A stretch of DNA of 64,000 nt, taken from Sphingomonas kyeonggiensis. Lineage in GTDB: Bacteria > Pseudomonadota > Alphaproteobacteria > Sphingomonadales > Sphingomonadaceae. The translations under genes were made by a program, and so were the position numbers. Positions 24,180 to 34,169 of this stretch are shown one piece after another (the first letter of the stretch is position 1; each line of letters starts with the position of its first letter). The stretch covers positions 496,001-560,000 of the forward strand of contig NZ_JACIEH010000001.1 in the NCBI RefSeq assembly GCF_014196745.1, given 5' to 3'. Below the pieces are notes generated by a model, which did no database searches, had not been told where the DNA came from, and saw only the letters and a program-made list of their open reading frames with translations.

Positions 24180-24963
24180 GGAGGTGTCGATGGTCGCCTC
24201 GGTCGCCGGCACGCTGCAGGGCGGGCGGCTGACCCGCACGCGACCGTTTCGCTCGCCCCATCATTCGGCCTCGATGGCGGCGCTCACCGGAGGCGGGCTC
24301 AAGGTGAAGCCGGGCGAGGTGAGCCTGGCGCATATGGGGGTGCTGTTCCTCGACGAGCTGCCCGAATTCCAGCGCGCGGTGCTCGATTCGCTGCGCCAGC
24401 CGATCGAGGCGGGGGTGGTGAGCGTGGCGCGGGCCAATGCGCACGTTACCTTTCCGGCGCGCGTGCAGCTGGTCGCGGCGATGAACCCGTGCCGCTGCGG
24501 GCATCTGGGCGATCCTGCGCTGGCCTGTGCCAGGGCGCCGCGCTGTGCGGCGGATTACCAGGCCAAGGTCTCGGGCCCGCTGCTCGACCGGATCGACCTG
24601 CATGTCGAGGTGCAGTCGGTGACGGCGGCGGACCTGGTGCTCGACCGGCCGGCGGAGGGATCGGCCGAGGTGGCGGCGCGGGTGGCGGAGGCGCGGGCGT
24701 TGCAGGCTACGCGCTACCGGGACGTGGCGGCGCGGACCAATGCCGAGGCGGAAGGCGATGTGCTAACCGCATATGCCGCGCCGGATGAAGCGGGACGCAA
24801 GCTGCTGGCGCAGGCGGCGGAGGCGATGCGGCTGTCGGCGCGCGGCTATACCCGGGTGCTGCGCGTGGCCCGGACGATCGCCGACCTGGCGGGCGCGGAC
24901 GGGGTAGGGCGGATCCATGTAGCCGAGGCACTGAGTTATCGCCGCCAGGCGCCACGGAGCTGA
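24180..24963 (+). pseudogene. comM: comM 3' part, interrupted by transposon
   Basis: 261 codons in the frame that continues from DAAEA as LEVSMVASVAG. It contains the RPFRSPHHSAS motif, Walker B LFLDELPEF, the AAMNPCRCGH zinc-like cluster with further Cys (ALACARAPRCAADY), LLDRIDLHVEV and the C-terminal YTRVLRVARTIADL. With the 5' part this gives a 502-aa ComM, the normal length. An ATG inside the transposon end (24136) is in frame, so a truncated protein without Walker A could be made. Confidence 0.95.
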
Positions 24964-24967
24964 GCTG

Positions 24968-25513
24968 TCAGCCGGATGGTGTCAGCCACTCGGGCGGAAT
25001 GGCGATCTCTTCCCAGTCCTTGCGGGCAGGGCTGCGCAGCTCGACCCGGACAGGGCTGAAATCGCGCAGTTCCGCTGCGGCATGACGCAGCTGCAATCCG
25101 GCATCATGGCCTTCGATCGCGATGCTGCCGCACCATTCTCCGTCTGCCCGGTAATAGACCGCAGTCCGCAAATCGCCGCCCAGCCATTGCTCGACCAGAC
25201 GCTCGACCTGCGCCGCCGCTACGGCTGCATCCTCATCCGTGGAGCTGGTTTCCATATGCGGCAGAGTGTCTTCCCAATGGCCGAACATCACGGTCAGGCC
25301 GCTATCGGCGCTGTCGATGAAGATCGGTTCGATCTTCGCGTCGCCGGAGGTGTCGATCTGGAGCAGCAGATAGCCGGGATCCCAGCGCGTCCAGGTGCCG
25401 GCCTGGGCGATCGGCCACGGCGACAGCGTATCGAAGATCAGCCGGGACCAGGGATCGATGCTTTCGGGTGCCGTGCCGTCATAGGGGATGCCAATGGGTT
25501 CGCTTGCGCTCAT
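24968..25513 (-). CDS. Hypothetical protein
   Basis: 181 aa from ATG 25513 with GGGAAAG upstream. It is an acidic, Trp-rich soluble protein (DPWSRLIFDTLSPWP, TRWDPGYLLLQID, VERLVEQWLGGDLRTAVYYRADG). No domain is recognised. It is convergent with comM and ends 4 bases from its stop. An upstream in-frame start at 25657 would overlap the tRNA-Leu gene and is less likely. Confidence 0.6.
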   Translation of the reverse strand: MSASEPIGIPYDGTAPESIDPWSRLIFDTLSPWPIAQAGTWTRWDPGYLLLQIDTSGDAKIEPIFIDSADSGLTVMFGHWEDTLPHMETSSTDEDAAVAAAQVERLVEQWLGGDLRTAVYYRADGEWCGSIAIEGHDAGLQLRHAAAELRDFSPVRVELRSPARKDWEEIAIPPEWLTPSG

Positions 25514-25599
25514 GGCTTTCCCATGCGCGATTTCCCCGCGGATCGCCAGCAGCAGCGGCTTGCCCTGGCTCGCCCCATGGTCTAGCCAGCCGCTTCGCT

Positions 25600-25685
25600 G
25601 CGGGTGTGGCGGAATGGTAGACGCAGCGGACTCAAAATCCGCCGTTGGCAACAACATGTCGGTTCGAGTCCGACCACCCGTACCA
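25600..25685 (+). tRNA. tRNA-Leu (CAA)
   Basis: The acceptor stem GCGGGTG pairs with CACCCGT (one G-U), and the D-arm is GGCGGAATGGTAGACGC. The anticodon stem GCGGA/TCCGC surrounds the loop CTCAAAA, giving anticodon CAA. A long variable arm and GGTTCGAGTCC T-arm follow, and the CCA is encoded. The class II shape fits Leu reading UUG. Confidence 0.95.
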
Positions 25686-25802
25686 ATCTCCAGCCAGTAG
25701 AAGATCCCGCCGGCTCGCGCCGTGTGCGTTTTCGCGTGCGGGCAAAAGAAAGGGCCGCCGCATCGGGTGATGCGACGGCCCCCAAGTGGATCGCGGAGGC
25801 GA

Positions 25803-28676
25803 TCAGAGCTTCAGGCGGGCGCCGAACAGGAACGTGCGGCCGAAGTGGTTGTACTCGTAGTTCCGGTTCGCCGCCGTGTCGGTGTAGCGGTCGCGATAGG
25901 CGTCGGTGAGGTTGGTGCCCTCGATCGAGAGCTCGATCCAGTCGGTGAGCTTGTAGCGCACCGAGGCATCGACATTGGTGATCGCGTTATAGCCTTCGAA
26001 CACGTTGCCCGTGCCCGAGCCGGCGTCGACATAGGGACCGCGATAGCTGACCGAGGCGCGGGCGCTGAACTTCTTGTCCTCATAGTAGAGCGTCGCGTTG
26101 AACGCCTTTTTCGACACGCCGTAGAGCGTCGAGGAGAACACCTTGTTCGGCAGCGTGAGCGAGCCGTTGGCGTTGACCGCGGTGGCCGGTGCCGACTGGC
26201 TGTAGTTCGCGGTCGAATCGATGAAGGTCGCGTTCGCGATGCCGCCGAAGTTCTTGAGGAAGCCCGGCAGGAAGCGGAACGGCGCCTGGATCGCGATCTC
26301 GACGCCCTTGAGCGAGGCGCCGGTGCCGTTGACCGTGGTTACCACCGTCCAGATCGGCTGCGACAGCTGGGCCGGGTTGAGGAAGGCCGGCGACGAGGCG
26401 GCGAGCACCGAGGCGGGCAGGCCGGTCGAGGTGAAGGTCTGGCCCGTCAGCGTGGCGCTGACCGGGAAGCTCTTCACGTCCTTCTTGAACACCGCGACCG
26501 AGAAGATCGACTGGGGCGCGAAATACCATTCGGCCGCAAGGTCATAGGCGGTGGCACGGAACGGATCGAGGTTCGGATTGCCGAAGCTCACCCGGTAGTT
26601 GAAGCCGTCGGCCGAGCCGCCGGGAGTCAGGCTGCCGAGCGTCGGGCGGGTCATCACGTCCGCGATGGCGCCGCGCAGGATGACCTTGTCGGTCGGGAAC
26701 AGCGCGATGTTCATCGACGGCAGCCAGTCGGAATAGTTGCGCTTCACGGTCACCGGGGTGGTGCCGTTGATGCCGGTCGAGCTCTGGTCGGTGCTCGCAT
26801 AGCGGATGCCGGCGTTGAGCGCATAGCGCAGGCCGAGCAGCTCGCCCTTGGCATCGAACTGGAGATAGCCGCCCTTCACCTCTTCGGTGACGTTGCGGTT
26901 GTTGCCGACGTCGAGCGCGAGCGCGCGGTTGTAGAGGCCAGTGTACTTGGCCGCCGCGTCGATGTTCGCGACCACCCAGCTGGTGGTGGTGCCCGCCGGC
27001 TGGCCGGCATTGCCCAGATTGACCAGCTCGGTCAGCGCCGGGGTGGCCTGGAAGCCGTAGACCGCGCTGGGGCCGAAGGTGGAGGTGGTCGAGCAGGTGA
27101 TCGTCTTGAGTACCAGGTCGAGCCCGCCATTGCCGCAGACCGCTGTGTCGCGCTGGAACGCCTTCACCGTGTAATCGAAGCGGCGATACATCGCGCCCGA
27201 CTTGATCTGGAAGCCCTCGGCCACGTCCCACTCGGTGCGCAGCTGGGCGGTGCGGAACTTGTTGGTGACGTTCGACGGACGATCGCGGATTTCGGCGAGC
27301 TGGAAGTTCGCCGGATCGGTGACGCTGGTGCCGTAGCTCAGCACCGGCTGGCGCATGTTGGTATAGTCGTACTTGTAGTTCTGCGCGTCGCGGTCATCGA
27401 GGATGAGCGTGGTCTCGACAGGGATGTCCGCGTTGGACTTGGACAGACCGCCGAGCAGGGTGAAGCGGAAGCTGTCGCCCAGCTGCTGATCCCAGGTGCC
27501 GCCGATCTGGTAGAACTCGGTGTCCGACTTGCGCAGATAATGCTCGGTACGCACCCAGGCGTCGTTGAGCGTCGCCGAGATCATGTTGTTGTTGCTGTCG
27601 TAGACCGGGTTCACGACGTTGATCGAACGCTCGTTCGAACGCGCCAGCACCTCGAGCCACTTCTCCTCGCGGGTTTCCTTGAACCGCGAATAGAGGCCGT
27701 CGATCGAGATCTTGGTGGCGTCGCTCGGCGACCATTGGACACTGCCGGTGAGTCCCAGGCGCTCGCGGTCATGCTCGACGATGCCGTAGCGCGGGATGCG
27801 CGGGTGGAAGGCGAGGGCAGCCTTGGAACAGGCCGCGCTTGGGACATAGGTGCCGCCCGAGTTCGCCGTGGTCCAGCAGTTGGTGCCGTCGACCTGGTCG
27901 AAGGTCGCCTGCGCCCAGCGCACCGAATTGTTGCCGAGCTCGAGATTGTCGGTCTTCGAATAGGCGCCCGAGACCGCCACGCCGAACGTCCCGTCCGGCG
28001 ACTTCCACGACAGCAGGCCGGCGACGCGCGGTCCCCAGTTCTTGGAGAGGTCGTTGTAGCTGCCCTGCACCGAGCCGACAAAGGTGAAGCCGGCCTTGCC
28101 CGCGAGCGGATTGCCGGTGTTGAGATCGACCACGGCGCCGAGCGAGCCTTCGTCGAGCGAGGCCTCGGCGGTCTTGTGGACGACGAGCGAGCTGAACAGC
28201 TCGGACGCGAACACGTTGAAATCGAACGCACGATCGCGATTGGCCGAGGCGCCGTCGGTCGAGGTGGCGACTGTCTCCAGGCCGTTGACGCGGACGCGTG
28301 TGAACTGCGCGCCGAGGCCGCGCACGGTGATCGCGCGGCCTTCGCCGGCGTCACGCTGGATCGAGATGCCCGGGATACGCTGCAGCGATTCCGCGAGGTT
28401 CTGGTCCGGGAACTTCGCGATGTCCTCCGCGACGATCGCGTCGACCGACGATACCGACTCGCGCTTCACGTTCAGCGCCTTGTCGAGCGACTGACGGAAA
28501 CCGGTGACAACGATGGCGCCTTCGGTGGCCTGGTCCTGCTCCTGCACGGTCGTGTCGGCGGGGGCGGGCGCCTGCGCGTCCTGCGCCAGCGCCGGAGACG
28601 CGATGCTCGCGCCGGCAATCACCGCCAGCGAAGCGCCGGCACACCACAGATTCTGCCTGATTATCCCTTTACGCAT
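25803..28676 (-). CDS. TonB-dependent receptor (first of the uronate locus)
   Basis: 957 aa from ATG 28676, with GGGAGAATTGGG upstream. A signal peptide (to ASPALAQ) is followed by a TonB box-like EGAIVVTGFRQS, the plug domain (AEDIAKFPDQNLAESLQRIPGIS, GEGRAITVRGLG) and a large beta-barrel ending in FGRTFLFGARLKL with C-terminal aromatic residues. This sphingomonad TonB-dependent receptor type imports oligosaccharides or siderophores through the outer membrane. It lies 110 bases after the DUF885 gene, on the same strand, and probably imports the glycans this locus degrades. Confidence 0.92.
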   Translation of the reverse strand: MRKGIIRQNLWCAGASLAVIAGASIASPALAQDAQAPAPADTTVQEQDQATEGAIVVTGFRQSLDKALNVKRESVSSVDAIVAEDIAKFPDQNLAESLQRIPGISIQRDAGEGRAITVRGLGAQFTRVRVNGLETVATSTDGASANRDRAFDFNVFASELFSSLVVHKTAEASLDEGSLGAVVDLNTGNPLAGKAGFTFVGSVQGSYNDLSKNWGPRVAGLLSWKSPDGTFGVAVSGAYSKTDNLELGNNSVRWAQATFDQVDGTNCWTTANSGGTYVPSAACSKAALAFHPRIPRYGIVEHDRERLGLTGSVQWSPSDATKISIDGLYSRFKETREEKWLEVLARSNERSINVVNPVYDSNNNMISATLNDAWVRTEHYLRKSDTEFYQIGGTWDQQLGDSFRFTLLGGLSKSNADIPVETTLILDDRDAQNYKYDYTNMRQPVLSYGTSVTDPANFQLAEIRDRPSNVTNKFRTAQLRTEWDVAEGFQIKSGAMYRRFDYTVKAFQRDTAVCGNGGLDLVLKTITCSTTSTFGPSAVYGFQATPALTELVNLGNAGQPAGTTTSWVVANIDAAAKYTGLYNRALALDVGNNRNVTEEVKGGYLQFDAKGELLGLRYALNAGIRYASTDQSSTGINGTTPVTVKRNYSDWLPSMNIALFPTDKVILRGAIADVMTRPTLGSLTPGGSADGFNYRVSFGNPNLDPFRATAYDLAAEWYFAPQSIFSVAVFKKDVKSFPVSATLTGQTFTSTGLPASVLAASSPAFLNPAQLSQPIWTVVTTVNGTGASLKGVEIAIQAPFRFLPGFLKNFGGIANATFIDSTANYSQSAPATAVNANGSLTLPNKVFSSTLYGVSKKAFNATLYYEDKKFSARASVSYRGPYVDAGSGTGNVFEGYNAITNVDASVRYKLTDWIELSIEGTNLTDAYRDRYTDTAANRNYEYNHFGRTFLFGARLKL

Positions 28677-28786
28677 CCCAATTCTCCCATGGTCAGTGTC
28701 CCAGGTCCCGCCGCGCACGCGGCTCGCCTGGTGTATTGGCCGGCTGATGCCGGCTCTCTGTTCGTCCTGGCCGGCTTGCGTCGGCT

Positions 28787-30262
28787 CTATCCGATCATCG
28801 CGAAGCGCTTGCGGCCGTCGGCCAGCACCTTGCGATGGAATTTCCTGAGCGATTCCAGGCCGTTGCGCTTTGCAGCGGCCCCCTTGCGGGCCAGTCCCAG
28901 CCAGGTGAGCGCCTCCGCGGCGCGCATGGCGGGTTCAATGCAGATTCGCTCGATATCCTGCGCCATCGGCGCGAAATAGGCTGCCTCTCCCTGCAATGTG
29001 GCGAGCTTCCCGCTCGTCTGTGCAAGGGTTTCTTGTCCGATATGGACACCGGTGTCAACCAGTCCGCGACCGATCCGGAACAGCAGCCAGTGCAAATGCC
29101 CCAGAAGGGCATGATCGTCGCCGGCAAAGGCGCCTTCAGAGGCCATCAGCTGCTCGGTGTAGATCGCCCAGCCTTCCGCAAAGGCGGGGGCATATTCGAG
29201 TCGCAGCGGGTGCGGGTTGGCCGCCACCTCGATCGGCAGCTGGATCATGTGGCCGGGCAGCAATTCGTGATGGACGACGGCGGGCAGCGTCCAGGACGGG
29301 CGATCGCGGATGCGCTTGAGGTCGGGATAATAGGCGCCGGGCGTGGTGGCGGTGGGGACGGTGCGATAGCCCTGCTTGCCTTCGGCTTCCTCGGCCCGCG
29401 TCATCCGCACCGTGGCGACGTTCAGGCACTGGGGCGGCAGCGGACCGAACAACGCGGGCAGATGCTCAGGGACCCTGGCGAGCGCCGCGTTCATGTCGGC
29501 GACCGCGCGATCGCGGCCGGCATCGTCGTCGCTGTAGAGGAAGCGCGGGTCCTTGAACGCCGCGCTGATCCGCGCGCCGACACTGCCCTTTGTGTAGCCC
29601 AGACGCCTGAGGACGCTATCGGTGCGGGCAGTGAGTTCGCGCGCCTTGTGGAGCATGATCCGGTGCGCTTCCGCCGGGTCGATCCGGCCGTAATGGCGTT
29701 CGAGCAGCAGCGCGAAATAATCGCGGCCGCCCGGGAAGCGTCCGGTTCCCGGCTCGGCGGGCGCCCTGGAGACAAGCTCGGCGAGCAGCGCTGCCTGTTT
29801 GCGCAAGGCCTGGGCGGCGGCACCGCCAGCCTTGTCGGCGGCCGCGCCGATACCAGCGCGCGTTTTCGCGAGCAGCGGCGCGGGGAGGATCACGCCCCGC
29901 TGGGCATCGGCCTCGATCTGTGTGGTCTCCGCCTCGACCCGTTGCGCAGACGGGACGGCTTCGCGCCAGGCGCCCGCATTGGGCGCGATCACATAGGGCG
30001 AACGGCCGAAGCGCCCTATGGGGAACAGCCGGATCATCGCGGAATCGGCCTCGAGCCCGGCGCGGACCGTCTCCAGGTCGATCCGGGACGAAGCGGAAAG
30101 GCCGTTCGGATCGAATCCGGAGACCCGGCCCAGCTTCACCGAAGGGGTGCCGGAAAGCCCGTCGAGCATCGCGCGCAGCTCGGCATCGCGATCGGGTGCG
30201 GCCAGTGCGATGCGCGGAAGCGCGGCGACACTGGCGGCGGCGAGGAACTGACGGCGTTGCAT
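28787..30262 (-). CDS. Secreted DUF885 family protein (putative metallopeptidase)
   Basis: 491 aa. It begins MQRRQFLAAASVAALPRIALA, a Tat-like (RRQFL) signal peptide. The DUF885 region includes PSVKLGR, FPGGRDYFALLLERHYG, PGAYYPDLKRIRDRP and the zinc-binding-like VHHELLPGHMIQLP, followed by EYAPAFAEGWAIYTEQL. The family is related to thermolysin-like gluzincins. Substrate unknown; its position between LamG and TonB receptor genes suggests a periplasmic role in the same locus. Confidence 0.85.
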   Translation of the reverse strand: MQRRQFLAAASVAALPRIALAAPDRDAELRAMLDGLSGTPSVKLGRVSGFDPNGLSASSRIDLETVRAGLEADSAMIRLFPIGRFGRSPYVIAPNAGAWREAVPSAQRVEAETTQIEADAQRGVILPAPLLAKTRAGIGAAADKAGGAAAQALRKQAALLAELVSRAPAEPGTGRFPGGRDYFALLLERHYGRIDPAEAHRIMLHKARELTARTDSVLRRLGYTKGSVGARISAAFKDPRFLYSDDDAGRDRAVADMNAALARVPEHLPALFGPLPPQCLNVATVRMTRAEEAEGKQGYRTVPTATTPGAYYPDLKRIRDRPSWTLPAVVHHELLPGHMIQLPIEVAANPHPLRLEYAPAFAEGWAIYTEQLMASEGAFAGDDHALLGHLHWLLFRIGRGLVDTGVHIGQETLAQTSGKLATLQGEAAYFAPMAQDIERICIEPAMRAAEALTWLGLARKGAAAKRNGLESLRKFHRKVLADGRKRFAMIG

Positions 30263-30276
30263 CGCGGTCCTCCGGA

Positions 30277-33200
30277 TCAGTTGGGCAGCTTCACCACATT
30301 GTTCCGCTGCGTCACCTCCGGGGCATTGCCGGGGAGCGCAACGCGCACGCGTGCCGCCCCCCTGGGAAGCGAGAGGCGCACCGTCGCGGTCTTGGGCGTG
30401 AGGTCGAGTGGCGCGGCGAGGGCGGGGACGGGAGCGCTCGCCAGCGTCTTGCCCGAGGCGTCCTCGATGATGAGCGTGCCGCCCGCGGCGTCCTTCGCGC
30501 CAAGGCTGTGGACGGTGGCGGCGAGCCTGCCGCCCTTCACCACGATATCGTCATTGCCGATGCCGAGGTCCGCACGCGTGGCGACTTCTTCGCCTGGCGT
30601 CTTCAGGGTGAACTCGATCTCCGTCGTGGCGTGCGGCGCGAAGGTCACGCGGGTGGAGGCGCTGCGTTCGAGATGGAGGGGGGTGGTAGTGCCGTTCGCT
30701 ACCATCTCCCATTCGCCTGCGGCTACGTTCCAGGTCGACATCTCCGCGCTCTGGGGCGTGTCGCCGCTATTGTAGGCGATGACCTTGAAGTGGGTCTGCG
30801 TGGCGCCTGGGACGAGGATCGCCGTCTTGAGCGCACCTTCGGGATCGTCGAAGCGCCAGCTCACCGCATTGCCCGGCCAGGTCTGGTTCCGGCGCAGCGC
30901 GATGCCGCCGAGACGCTCGCGCTGGAGAATCTCGTTGGGCTGGTCGACACGGTCGGACCACCAATGGCCCTCGGTGTACATGTACTGGCGCTGCGACTTG
31001 TCCTCGATTGCCGCGGCATGGAGCGATTCCAGGTATCTGGTGTCGCCAGTCGCGTCCCAGGCGGCCCATTGCTCGAAGGCGCCGCCCTTCTTCGCCCTGT
31101 CGGTGAGCGTCTTCGACCAGTCCTTGTCGCCGCCGAGCAGCTTGACCAGGTTCTCGTTGATGTCCTGCACCGAGGCCGGGCCGCTCTTGGTCGCGCGGGC
31201 GAGGATCGGGTTCAGGTACTTGGTGTCGCCGGTGAAGCGGTATGCCGACCACACCGCCTGCATCGGGGTGGAAGCGCCGCCGCCATCGCCCGCGCGCTCG
31301 GCATCGCTGCGCCAGTTGATCTCGTTGGGGTAGCTCCAATTGCCCTTGGCGTCCTGCTTGCCGTGCGCGAGCAGCCCGTCGACCGTGCCGGTGATCAGGC
31401 CGCGGGCATCGGGGTTGCCGTTATAGACGCCGATCAGCGTTGGGGCGTGGAGGACGACCCAGCTATAGGGCTTCTGCCACTCGAACGGCCCCTCGCGGTA
31501 GACCTTCTGCGCGCCGTACCAGTTGCTGGCGAAGTGCATATGGCCGGCGGGGTTGGGCAGGATGACGGTCTTCAGCGCCTTCACCGTCGCCATCAGCCGC
31601 TCGACCGATTTGGGCTCACCCCAGTTGAGGTAGAGCCGCTCGGCGTCCGAGTTCATGCCCTCCTCATAGGCGTGGAGCTCATCGGTGGTGATGTGGCCGA
31701 GGCCGTTCACCATCATGCCGTTGGTGTAGACGGCGTCCGAAAGCGCGCGGAGCGAGGTGTTGATCTTGTCGGGATCGACGCCCATCAGCGCCAGGCCCGG
31801 CCATTGCTGGGTCAGGTCGGTGTCGTCCGAGATGCCGCCGCCGAAATCGCCGTACGGCACCTGGCGATTGTCGATCCACCAGTTGACGAACTGGCGGGTG
31901 ATCCTGAGGTCCTCGAGCTGGCGAAAGGCCCATAGCGGCATGCCCGCGGGGGCTTCTGGCTGCTTGAACTCGGGCAGGTTCTGCGCGCCATAGCTGATGT
32001 CCGCCCAGTAGCGGCGCCCCTCGACATGGTCGGGATCGACGCGCAGCAGGTCGCTCGCATCGGCGAAGACGCGGCGGTACAGCCCCTCGCGCTTCGAGGC
32101 GGTGTGTTCCTCGACCAGGAAGGCCCAATTGTCCTTCACCTGGTTGAACCGGTCGGCGACATGCTCGGGAAGTGCGGCGGCTCGGTCCTTGAAGACCAGG
32201 CGGATGTTCATCCCGTCGAGTGAGGCGGGGCCGAAGTCGGGCGCGGCGGAGGCTACCGACAGATAGAGGCTGTCGTTGGTGAGGATGCGGTCGCGCAGGT
32301 CGAGCCAGAGCGTGCGGGCCTCGTTCGGGCGGACCGAGACCGACAGGTCGATCATGTCGCGGCCCGGCCAGATCGGGTCCTTCACCTTGATGTTGAGCGG
32401 GATCAGCCCGTCCTTGCCGGGCGTGGCCTTGAGTGCCGGGATGTCGAGCGCGATGCCGTCGAGCCCGTCGCGGCTGTTCTCCCAGCCATAGTTCCAGGCG
32501 CGGGCGAGGGCGCGGCCGGCGAAGGCGTCGCCGAAGCCCGAGGGGATCAGGACATGGACGATCGGCATCGCCCCTTCGACATGCGCGGCAGCACCGGTCG
32601 AGGCGGCGCTGCCCGCGCCGGCTGCGGCCGAGCCTGCGCCCGGGGGCAAGGCCAGCACGGTGTTGCGCTCGTCGGTGGGATAGCGGCCGCGGATGAACTT
32701 GTTGAGCGGCTCGAGCGCGGCGAGATCGGCGGAAACCTTGGCGTCGACCGTGTAGCTCAGCTTGAAGCTGCCCTCCGGTTCTTTCGCGGTGCCGACGTCA
32801 TAGGCCCAGATCTCCTGGATCGGCTGCTCCTGCATCACATTGGTGAAGCGGAGCGTGCCACCCTGCGCCTCACCCAGCGAGGTGACGCTGCGGACGACGC
32901 CCTGAGGGCGCTTTGCGACGGAGCGGAAGCTGGTGCCGTCAGGGCTGTAGTCGAGTGCGCCATAGGCTGCGCCGCGGATCTCGACGCGGTTGAACTTCTC
33001 GGCGGCGGGGACGGTCAGCGTGTAGGTCTTGCCGCCCTGCACATAGACGTTCCAGTCGGGCAGCTCGAAATAGTCGTCGCGGCCAGGCAGCTTCGAGCGG
33101 TTGTAGACGCCGGGCCAGGTGGTCTCGGCGATTCCGTCCACGCCCTTCCACATCCATTCCTTCAGGTCTTTGGCATCGGCGAACTCGACCTTGCGGACGC

Positions 33201-34044
33201 TGGTGACCTTGTCGGCGAGGACCGGCGGCGAGGCGGTGTCCCAGCCGAAGCGGTGGAGCCACGCGGGGCGCTTGCCTGCCGTATCGGCGGCGGGCTCGGG
33301 CGCGGGCTCGGCCTTGGCGGCGAGCGCGGCGATGCCGGCGCCGTCGAGCATGCGGTTGTAGACGCGCAGCTCGTCGACATCGCTGCCGCGCATGAAATTG
33401 TAGCGGCTCTGTACCTGGTGCGGCGACATGATCCGGCCGGCCAGGCCGAACTGGTCGAGCCCCGAATCGAGATCGGCCTTCTGGTCCTTGCGGGCGACTT
33501 CCTTGCCATCGACGAAGAGGCGCACGCCGACCGCTTCGTCCCAGGCGAAGGCGATATGGTGCCAGGCATTGGCGGCCGGGACTTCGGGCATGCGGAACGA
33601 GACGCGGACGCGAGACAGGTTCGCATCGGTCACGAAGGCGTCGAAGCCATGGCCGTTCCAGTCGATGCGCAGGAACGCCATGTCCCAGCTCGAATGATCC
33701 GCGAAGCCGGTGCGGAAGATCACGAAGGGCGCTTCGCCGAGCGGCTCGCGGGCGCGCCAGAAGAAGGAGAGGGTGCCGCGCTGCGCCTCGATGTTCCCCG
33801 GCGCGTTCCAGGCGATGTAGCCGTCATCGGCCCAGCGGAAGGCGCCGCCGATCGCCCCGTCGGCAACATTGGTGACCTTGGACTGGAAGTTGGGCACCGC
33901 ATCGCCGCGTGCCACTTCCGCCGTGCCGTTCCGGTCGCCGGATGCGCGGAAGAGCAGGCCATCATCCGCCGTTTGCGCAAAGGCGGGGCTCGCGGCGAGC
34001 GCAAGTACCCAGGCCAGGGCGATGCTGGTGGAGGTGCGGATCAT
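30277..34044 (-). CDS. Large secreted LamG-domain protein, putative polysaccharide-active enzyme
   Basis: 1255 aa from ATG 34044, with AGAGAGG 8 bases upstream. A signal peptide ends at AASPAFAQ. Residues about 50-245 are a LamG/concanavalin-like jelly-roll (GTLSFFWRAREP, NAWHHIAFAWDE, RLFVDGKEVA, VDELRVYNRML). The remaining ~1000 residues include VPYGDFGGGISDDTDLTQQWP, HITTDELHAYEEGMN and repeated helical segments that look like an (alpha/alpha) toroid, with an end beta domain. Such toroids occur in several polysaccharide lyase families, and lyase products would feed KduI/KduD. I cannot assign a family, and there are no close matches I can name. Confidence 0.7.
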   Translation of the reverse strand: MIRTSTSIALAWVLALAASPAFAQTADDGLLFRASGDRNGTAEVARGDAVPNFQSKVTNVADGAIGGAFRWADDGYIAWNAPGNIEAQRGTLSFFWRAREPLGEAPFVIFRTGFADHSSWDMAFLRIDWNGHGFDAFVTDANLSRVRVSFRMPEVPAANAWHHIAFAWDEAVGVRLFVDGKEVARKDQKADLDSGLDQFGLAGRIMSPHQVQSRYNFMRGSDVDELRVYNRMLDGAGIAALAAKAEPAPEPAADTAGKRPAWLHRFGWDTASPPVLADKVTSVRKVEFADAKDLKEWMWKGVDGIAETTWPGVYNRSKLPGRDDYFELPDWNVYVQGGKTYTLTVPAAEKFNRVEIRGAAYGALDYSPDGTSFRSVAKRPQGVVRSVTSLGEAQGGTLRFTNVMQEQPIQEIWAYDVGTAKEPEGSFKLSYTVDAKVSADLAALEPLNKFIRGRYPTDERNTVLALPPGAGSAAAGAGSAASTGAAAHVEGAMPIVHVLIPSGFGDAFAGRALARAWNYGWENSRDGLDGIALDIPALKATPGKDGLIPLNIKVKDPIWPGRDMIDLSVSVRPNEARTLWLDLRDRILTNDSLYLSVASAAPDFGPASLDGMNIRLVFKDRAAALPEHVADRFNQVKDNWAFLVEEHTASKREGLYRRVFADASDLLRVDPDHVEGRRYWADISYGAQNLPEFKQPEAPAGMPLWAFRQLEDLRITRQFVNWWIDNRQVPYGDFGGGISDDTDLTQQWPGLALMGVDPDKINTSLRALSDAVYTNGMMVNGLGHITTDELHAYEEGMNSDAERLYLNWGEPKSVERLMATVKALKTVILPNPAGHMHFASNWYGAQKVYREGPFEWQKPYSWVVLHAPTLIGVYNGNPDARGLITGTVDGLLAHGKQDAKGNWSYPNEINWRSDAERAGDGGGASTPMQAVWSAYRFTGDTKYLNPILARATKSGPASVQDINENLVKLLGGDKDWSKTLTDRAKKGGAFEQWAAWDATGDTRYLESLHAAAIEDKSQRQYMYTEGHWWSDRVDQPNEILQRERLGGIALRRNQTWPGNAVSWRFDDPEGALKTAILVPGATQTHFKVIAYNSGDTPQSAEMSTWNVAAGEWEMVANGTTTPLHLERSASTRVTFAPHATTEIEFTLKTPGEEVATRADLGIGNDDIVVKGGRLAATVHSLGAKDAAGGTLIIEDASGKTLASAPVPALAAPLDLTPKTATVRLSLPRGAARVRVALPGNAPEVTQRNNVVKLPN

Positions 34045-34107
34045 GACATGCCTCTCTGAACGAACAGGACGGTCTTTGCCGTCTCCGCTGTCAAGCATGC
34101 CTATGGG

Positions 34108-34121
34108 TGACACCGGTGGCA
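34108..34121. promoter_or_regulatory. LacI-type operator upstream of the LamG operon
   Basis: TGACACCGGTGGCA, 64 bases before the LamG gene start on the leftward side. It shares TGACACCGGT with the sites at 34184, 42462 and 43699. The CG-centred palindromic core is typical of LacI-family operators. Confidence 0.65.
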
Positions 34122-34169
34122 ATATCTTTCTCGTTTCCGTGTTATTTCGATCTTCCGAGCCGAGGTGCG

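Noticed and set aside
25722..28979. 1085-codon open frame on the + strand antisense to the first TonB receptor, and similar frames antisense to 30277-34044 and 43945-47271
   Set aside because: These come from GC-rich third-position codons of the real genes; composition is dominated by Arg, Gly, Ala and Val with no family motif.
29044..29058. GGACACCGGTGTCAA, close to the LacI operator palindrome
   Set aside because: It lies deep in the DUF885 coding sequence (LVDTGVH) and far from any promoter, so chance or coding constraint is more likely.
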